Assembly: GCA_031553315.1 (NCBI GenBank)
Contig: JAVBLT010000005.1
Span: 33,076 to 97,075 of the forward strand
From: JAVBLT01 sp031553315
Lineage (GTDB): Bacteria > Verrucomicrobiota > Kiritimatiellia > RFP12 > DVOR01
Length of the DNA stretch: 64,000 bases
Direction: 5' to 3'
Under the pieces are notes generated by a model. That model worked only from the letters and a program-made list of their open reading frames with translations. It was not told where the DNA came from and made no database searches. Below are positions 59,772 to 64,000 of the stretch, one piece after another (position 1 is the first letter of the stretch; each line of letters opens with the position of its first letter). The translations under genes and the position numbers were made by a program.

Positions 59772-61823
59772 ATCAGTGATTCCCTGATCGGCGTTGCCGA
59801 TGCGGTGGAGGGTGGCGCCGTGGGGGCGGAGGGTGAGGGTGGCGGGGATGGCGGGCTCGGGGCGGCGGGTCCAGGCGTTGTGGAGGATCTGGGGGCCTTG
59901 ACGGCCGTAGTCGGCGGGGTCGAGGGTGAGGGTGGCGGGGATGATGCCGCGGTTGAAGATGGCGAGGGCGATGTCGCCGTTTTCAAGGGGCTTGAGCCAG
60001 TATTCGAGGGGGCCGTCTTTTTTGACGGGGGTGGCCTGGCGGCCGAGGGGATCCTGGTTGATGTCGAGCACGTCGTCGTTGGTGAGGAGGGAGAAGGTGA
60101 AGGCGTCCATGCCGGCGATGTCGCAGGTGAGGAGGAGGGGGGCGGCGGATACGGCCCAGAGGGTGACTTGGGTGTATTGTTCGTCGGGGGTGAGGCGGGT
60201 GGGGCGGTAGGTGGGGTTGGGGGTGTTGGGGGTGCCGATGGCGCCGACCTGGAGCATGTCGGGGTCGTTCCAGTGGCCGGGGCGGGCGTAGGGGGCCCAG
60301 CGGAGGTTCTGGGTGAAGCCGATGGAGGAGATGCTGTCCCACGAGTCGTGAATGTCGCCGGTGGTGCGCCAGAGCTGGGCGAGGGGGGTGAGGGTGGGGG
60401 CGGTCTGGTGGGGGGCGGCGTTGGAGAGGCTGAGGACGATGTCGCGGCCGGAGGCGCGCAGGGCCTGGGAGATGCGGCGGGTGGTGGGGATGTCGTTGGG
60501 TTTCCAGTCGACCTTCACGTAGTCGATGCCCCATTGAGCCCATTGGGCGATGTCGGCGTCGAAGAGCCAACGGTCGCCGGTGCGGTCCATTTTGAGGCGG
60601 TTGAGGCCGGGCCAGCGGCCGAAGACCTGGTTGGGGTGGAGGCGTTCGGCGGGGGGGAGGTAGCGGGTTTTTTCGGAGCCGTCGGCCATTTCGGAGCCGC
60701 CGATGAAGCCGGCGTAGGTGGAGAGCCAGGGGGTGGAGTAGATGCCGATCTTGAGGCCGAGGGTGTGGATGTAGTCGGCGAGGGCTTTCATGTCGGGGAA
60801 GTTGGCGTTGGGCTGGATGGCGTGGAGGGGGCCGGAGCGGGTGCCTTGCCAGCAGTCGTCGATGTTGATGTAAGTCCAGCCGTGGTCGGCGAGGCCGCGG
60901 TCGACAAGGGCTTTGGCGGTGGCGCGGATTTTGGCGTCGGTGACGCCTTCGGAGTAGCAGTACCAGCTGTTCCAGCCGAGGGGTGGGGTGAGGGCGATGT
61001 CTTCGCCCGCGGCGATGCGGAAGGGGCGCTCGCTGACGCCGAGGCTGTTGGCGGCGACGATGGTGAAGGTGTTGGTGCCCGGCTCGGCGACGCTGCCGCT
61101 GAGGCGGCCTGTTTTGGGGTCGAAGCTGAGGCCTTGAGGGAGGTTGCCTTTGATGAAGTAGGTGACGGGTTTCTCGCCGGAGGCTGTGAAGGTGTGCAGG
61201 AGGGGGTGGCCGGGGCGCACGCCGACGATGCGCGGGCCGGTGAGGCGGGGGCGGTTTTCAACGGGGGGGGTGAGGATGGTTTTCTCTGCGGGCAGGGTGT
61301 AGGGCTCGAGGGTGATGGCGGGGGCTTCTTCGCCGCCGGGGGTGGAGATGCGGGCGTCGAGCCAGGCGGCGTGGTCGTAGGCGATGCCGTCGTCGGCGTC
61401 CGTCACGATGAGGTCGAGGGTCTCGCCGTTGAAGGGCAGGTCGATGGCGACGGGCGCGTCGTCGGGCTTCATCACGCCGGAGCGGAAGCGGATGCGGTCG
61501 CCTTCGAGGATGAGAAATTCCACGCTGGCGTGGAAGCCTTTCACTTCGTCGGTCACGGCGACCTGAGCCTGGAAGCGGGCGGGGGGCGCTTCGCCGGCGG
61601 GGGTTCTGCGCAGGCGCACGGTCGATTCGCTGTGGGTGCCGATGCCGCGGGGATAGTTTTGCCCGCCGACGGTGAGGGGTTTGCCGTCGATCGTGCGGTT
61701 GGCCTGGGCGGCGCCGTAGCTTTGGCGGATGGCGGCGAGGGGGAGTTCGTCGAGATAACGGGTGGTGGTGGCGGCGTGGAGGGCGAGGGGGAGGAGAAGG
61801 AGGAGGCCGGGGAGGGTTTTCAT
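59769..61823 (-). CDS. Secreted GH27 alpha-galactosidase with NPCBM domain
   Basis: Releases terminal alpha-galactose from glycans. Of 684 residues, 1-17 are a signal peptide. Residues 18-160 form an NPCBM carbohydrate-binding domain with R-G-I-G-T-H-S-E-S. A putative Ig-like domain (about 190-270) has L-P-Q-G-L-S-F-D-P-K-T-G-x-L-S-G. The GH27 barrel starts P-P-L-G-W-N-S-W-Y; the nucleophile is D439 in V-K-V-D-W-K and the acid/base is D496 in D-S-W-D. A beta-sandwich ends the protein. The stop TAG is supplied by the end of a repeat element. It lies 16 bases after the aldo/keto reductase gene and shares its promoter. Confidence 0.94.
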   Translation of the reverse strand: MKTLPGLLLLLPLALHAATTTRYLDELPLAAIRQSYGAAQANRTIDGKPLTVGGQNYPRGIGTHSESTVRLRRTPAGEAPPARFQAQVAVTDEVKGFHASVEFLILEGDRIRFRSGVMKPDDAPVAIDLPFNGETLDLIVTDADDGIAYDHAAWLDARISTPGGEEAPAITLEPYTLPAEKTILTPPVENRPRLTGPRIVGVRPGHPLLHTFTASGEKPVTYFIKGNLPQGLSFDPKTGRLSGSVAEPGTNTFTIVAANSLGVSERPFRIAAGEDIALTPPLGWNSWYCYSEGVTDAKIRATAKALVDRGLADHGWTYINIDDCWQGTRSGPLHAIQPNANFPDMKALADYIHTLGLKIGIYSTPWLSTYAGFIGGSEMADGSEKTRYLPPAERLHPNQVFGRWPGLNRLKMDRTGDRWLFDADIAQWAQWGIDYVKVDWKPNDIPTTRRISQALRASGRDIVLSLSNAAPHQTAPTLTPLAQLWRTTGDIHDSWDSISSIGFTQNLRWAPYARPGHWNDPDMLQVGAIGTPNTPNPTYRPTRLTPDEQYTQVTLWAVSAAPLLLTCDIAGMDAFTFSLLTNDDVLDINQDPLGRQATPVKKDGPLEYWLKPLENGDIALAIFNRGIIPATLTLDPADYGRQGPQILHNAWTRRPEPAIPATLTLRPHGATLHRIGNADQGITD

Positions 61824-61839
61824 GGAGCCTGTGCCGTTT

Positions 61840-62649
61840 TTAGAATGGAATTTTATCGGGATGGTAATCGCCGCCTTGGTGGGGAAGGCAGTCGATGGCG
61901 AACATTTCTTCTTGAGTGAGGGTGAAGTCGAGGTCGAGATTCTGGTACATCTGCACCGGGGTGGTGGATTTGGGCAGCGGGATCACGCCGTGCTGAATGC
62001 TCCATTTGATGCAAGTCTGGGCGGGTGAGGTGCGGTGGGCGCGGGCGATGTTTTCCACGATGGGGTTCTGGAGCATTTTGCCGTTGCCCAGCGGGCTCCA
62101 GCCTTCGATGGCGATGTTGTGCTGGCGGCAGAAGTGGAGGGTGTCGAGCTGGAGGTAGCCGGGGTGGAACTCGATCTGGTCGATCATGGGGGGGATCTCG
62201 GCGGCGGCGAGGAGAGGCTCGAGGTGGTGCGGGAGGAAGTTGCTGACGCCGATGGCGCGGACGCGTTTTTCTTTGTAGACTTTTTCAAGGGCGCGCCAGG
62301 TGGCGATGTTGACGGCGGGGTCTTTTGCGTCGGGCCAGTGAATGAGGTAGAGGTCGATGCGGTCGAGAGCGAGGCTGTCGAAGGAGGCGTCGAAGGCCTT
62401 GAGGGCGCTGTCGTAGCCGCGGTCGGTGTTCCAAAGCTTGGTGGTCACGACGATCTGGTCGCGGGGTATGCCGCATTCGCGGACGGCCTGGCCGACGCTG
62501 ACTTCGTTTTTGAAGAGGGCCGCGGTGTCGAAAAGGCGATACCCCGCTCGGATACCTTGCTTGATATCACGGATCAGGATGTTGCCGTCGGGGGTTTGCC
62601 AGGTGCCGAACCCGATGTTTGGAATTTCAACTCCGTTGCTGAGCGTCAT
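61840..62649 (-). CDS. Aldo/keto reductase lacking the catalytic tyrosine
   Basis: A 269-residue (alpha/beta)8 NADPH-dependent reductase of the DkgA/2,5-diketogluconate type. The D41 of the catalytic tetrad, the Lys in T-T-K-L-W and the His in L-I-H-W-P are present, and G-V-S-N-F is normal. The position of the catalytic Tyr (A-x-Y-x-N-E in the family) reads A-L-F-K-N-E, so Tyr is replaced by F46 (codon TTC). Activity would be expected to be low or altered. The ATG at 62649 has GAGG upstream; a longer frame to 62751 crosses the promoter. The operon with alpha-galactosidase suggests a role in sugar use. Confidence 0.88.
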   Translation of the reverse strand: MTLSNGVEIPNIGFGTWQTPDGNILIRDIKQGIRAGYRLFDTAALFKNEVSVGQAVRECGIPRDQIVVTTKLWNTDRGYDSALKAFDASFDSLALDRIDLYLIHWPDAKDPAVNIATWRALEKVYKEKRVRAIGVSNFLPHHLEPLLAAAEIPPMIDQIEFHPGYLQLDTLHFCRQHNIAIEGWSPLGNGKMLQNPIVENIARAHRTSPAQTCIKWSIQHGVIPLPKSTTPVQMYQNLDLDFTLTQEEMFAIDCLPHQGGDYHPDKIPF

Positions 62650-62682
62650 GAAACCTCTTTTTCCCTCAAAAATTAGGTGTTC

Positions 62683-62711
62683 ATTATAAGGAATGCGGGG
62701 GGCGATGTCAA
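62683..62711 (-). promoter_or_regulatory. Perfect-consensus sigma70 promoter of the aldo/keto reductase operon
   Basis: On the - strand TTGACA (62711-62706), a 17-base spacer and TATAAT (62688-62683) match the consensus exactly. The start site would be near 62676, about 27 bases before the ATG. A perfect promoter is usually paired with repression, but no obvious operator palindrome was seen. Confidence 0.8.
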
Positions 62712-62758
62712 CCCTTTCGGTTTTTTGCGGGTTTTTTTCAGATTTTTTCAAAATGGGG

Positions 62759-62787
62759 TTGCGCGCCGCGTTTTTTTTTGGTAGAGT
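62759..62787 (+). promoter_or_regulatory. Promoter of the tRNA cluster
   Basis: TTGCGC (62759-62764), a 17-base spacer containing a run of nine T, and TAGAGT (62782-62787) lie 46 bases upstream of the first tRNA gene. Confidence 0.5.
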
Positions 62788-62833
62788 GTTTGCATTCTTT
62801 TGAGCGCGAAGCGTTTCATCGGGTCGCGTAAAT

Positions 62834-62909
<76 letters not shown>

Positions 62910-62935
62910 TACTCAAAGTGATGGCAGATCTGCGT

Positions 62936-63012
<77 letters not shown>

Positions 63013-63041
63013 CTTGGCTCGGAAGAATGTGTTTTCCTGTT

Positions 63042-63117
<76 letters not shown>

Positions 63118-63134
63118 AATCGGGAAAGCTTTCG

Positions 63135-63224
63135 GGAGAGGTGGCAGAGCCTGGTTGAATGCACATGACTCGAAATCATGCGTGCCGCAAGGTACCGGGG
63201 GTTCGAATCCCTCCCTCTCCGCCA
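63135..63224 (+). tRNA. tRNA-Ser (anticodon CGA)
   Basis: 90 bases with encoded CCA and the long variable arm of class II tRNAs. Acceptor GGAGAGG pairs with CCTCTCC. The anticodon stem CATGA/TCATG encloses CTCGAAA, giving CGA, which reads TCG. Lower-GC DNA with broken gene fragments starts shortly after its 3' end, a common site for integrated elements. Confidence 0.95.
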
Positions 63225-63361
63225 AACATAACTCCTTGAAATCAAACACTTGTGCAAAATCGCAAAGGCCTTTTTTGTTTTTATGCCCCTGCTCGAATTA
63301 TGCTGTTTTTGGTCGTTTTTGGTTCGTTTCTGACAACGATATGACAACGATTTTGTTACAA
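63225..63361. other. A/T-rich spacer after the tRNA cluster
   Basis: It holds a weak T-rich termination region (AAAGGCCTTTTTTG near 63270) and short direct repeats (TTTTTGGTCG/TTTTTGGTTCG and TGACAACGAT twice near 63330-63350). No gene is credible. The composition is unlike the core chromosome. Confidence 0.5.
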
Positions 63362-63447
63362 TAGAGCAGGTTTCGAATGAGATTTCCGGATTTCGCGAAG
63401 GTGAATTTTGGTTTTGACAAACGCTTTAGGTGAGCCGTAGCAACGCC
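63362..63447 (-). repeat. Interspersed MITE-like repeat, copy 3 (half, inverted)
   Basis: Read on the - strand this matches 59688-59771 of copy 2 with only a few differences, from the hairpin arm to the terminal inverted repeat (TAGAGCAGGTTTCGAATGAG on the + strand). Homology stops at the central hairpin; the other half is missing. A - strand frame enters it and stops at 63426, so the element appears joined to the broken end of a gene. Confidence 0.7.
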
Positions 63448-63695
63448 GAGGGGTCTCGCGGGGTTTGAGGATTTGAATCGATCGTTTGAGCATAGACCAT
63501 CGCACTGACGCTGTTCGTCACGAAAAGTTCAGAGGGGGGGGTGTCGAAGAAGGGCTGAGTAACAAGGTCGGTTTCATTCCAGAGGCCATTGCGGTCGTAG
63601 TTCATGAAAAAGGGCATTTGATAACTTTTGCAAGTTTTTACATCACGGCGCACCGACGCCCGTTTCGCCATTTTTGTAGGCTCTTTGATCGATAA
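63426..63695 (-). pseudogene. Truncated gene fragment running into repeat copy 3
   Basis: This frame is open from 63695 (first ATG at 63671) to a TAA at 63426. The middle looks protein-like (N-Y-D-R-N-G-L-W-N-E-T-D-L and P-F-F-D-T-P-P-S-E-L-F). The last few residues before the stop are translated from repeat copy 3, so the original 3' end has probably been lost. It overlaps in another frame the end of the fragment described next, and the two may be one gene broken by a frameshift. Family not recognised. Confidence 0.4.
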
Positions 63696-64000
63696 TCATC
63701 TTGTCACTGTTGATGAGTTTTCTTTTGTAGTCTTTGTACATCAGATTTTCGTTGGTATCAAACTCCATGTTGCGGTCGTTGTGGGTGGGGTTGACGTAGT
63801 AGGAAAATTGTTTAAGGCGATACTTGATTTCTCCGCTAGACGGGACAGTGAATATTTCTGAACACCCGGAATCTATTTTCCCATAAAGGGCAGATTTAAA
63901 AGTGCCGTCAGGATTCTTTTCTGCGCGGATGCGGAAGAAGAAGTGGGTGTTGTCGGGAGTACGGGTGAATGTATCGTGGCGCAAACGCCCCTTGGGATTT
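63643..64000 (-). CDS. Partial unrecognised protein, open at the window edge
   Basis: The frame continues beyond base 64000 and ends with TGA at 63643. About 118 residues are visible, with F-F-F-R-I-R-A-E-K-N-P-D-G-T-F, F-S-Y-Y-V-N-P-T-H-N-D-R-N-M-E-F-D-T and K-R-K-L-I-N-S-D-K-M. Codon use is more A/T-rich than the core genes. It may form one broken gene with the overlapping fragment at 63426-63695. No function can be given from this part. Confidence 0.5.
   Translation of the reverse strand, partial: NPKGRLRHDTFTRTPDNTHFFFRIRAEKNPDGTFKSALYGKIDSGCSEIFTVPSSGEIKYRLKQFSYYVNPTHNDRNMEFDTNENLMYKDYKRKLINSDKMIIDQRAYKNGETGVGAP

Overview
The window is 64 kb from a high-GC Gram-negative chromosome. Lipid A genes (lpxD and an LpxC homologue), phosphatidylethanolamine synthesis, bacterial alpha-2-macroglobulin with PBP1C, secreted glycosidases, a PEP-CTERM-like sorting tail and an arginine/aspartate-rich zinc-finger protein together suggest a member of the Verrucomicrobiota/Kiritimatiellota/Lentisphaerota (PVC) group, probably living on host or plant glycans. 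That placement is inference from gene content; no rRNA or universal marker set is present.

Layout. 0-8.4 kb: one compact + strand operon (psd, pssA, aconitase, zinc-finger/RD-rich protein, lpxD, a 45-residue membrane protein nested between genes, aroC, TatD-type nuclease). 8.5-15.3 kb: - strand alpha-2-macroglobulin and pbpC, a known periplasmic protection/peptidoglycan pair. 15.5-19 kb: divergent GH3 beta-glucosidase and a pRiA4b ORF3-like protein. 19-37.2 kb: an exopolysaccharide/O-antigen island with flippase, pyruvylation-type genes, UDP-GlcNAc 2-epimerase, polymerase, seven recognisable glycosyltransferases plus one probable one, acyltransferases, a CapK-like adenylating enzyme and an inverted GT4/SGNH/MBOAT module. 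Base composition falls sharply inside the flippase gene near 19.72 kb and rises again at carB. The flippase is fused in frame to an iron-sulfur F420-reductase-like domain. 37.2-48.9 kb: carB, then a + strand run of LRR lipoprotein, membrane-anchored phosphoesterase, TrmJ-type methyltransferase, VIT-domain membrane protein with a PEP-CTERM-like tail, divergent LpxC homologue, surface-repeat protein and alpha/beta hydrolase. 48.9-56.3 kb: a five-gene - strand operon (lipoprotein, EIIA-fused antiporter, secreted coiled-coil protein, AddB-like nuclease, fused siroheme decarboxylase). 56.5-59.4 kb: two CorC/HlyC-type proteins and ung. 59.8-62.6 kb: an aldo/keto reductase lacking its catalytic tyrosine, followed by a GH27 alpha-galactosidase, behind a perfect-consensus promoter. 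62.8-63.2 kb: four tRNA genes (Ala, Arg, Ala, Ser), then lower-GC gene fragments to the window edge.

The least expected structure is a short interspersed repeat with terminal inverted repeats (three copies near 8.5, 59.7 and 63.4 kb). Its TAGAGC end supplies the stop codon of pbpC and of the alpha-galactosidase, and the third copy is read into by a truncated open frame. Other points worth following: the mosaic and fused flippase, the Tyr-to-Phe aldo/keto reductase, the LpxC homologue with an altered metal-ligand spacing, and the fused siroheme decarboxylase encoded with an AddB-like nuclease. No CRISPR array, rRNA, recognisable transposase or prophage was seen.
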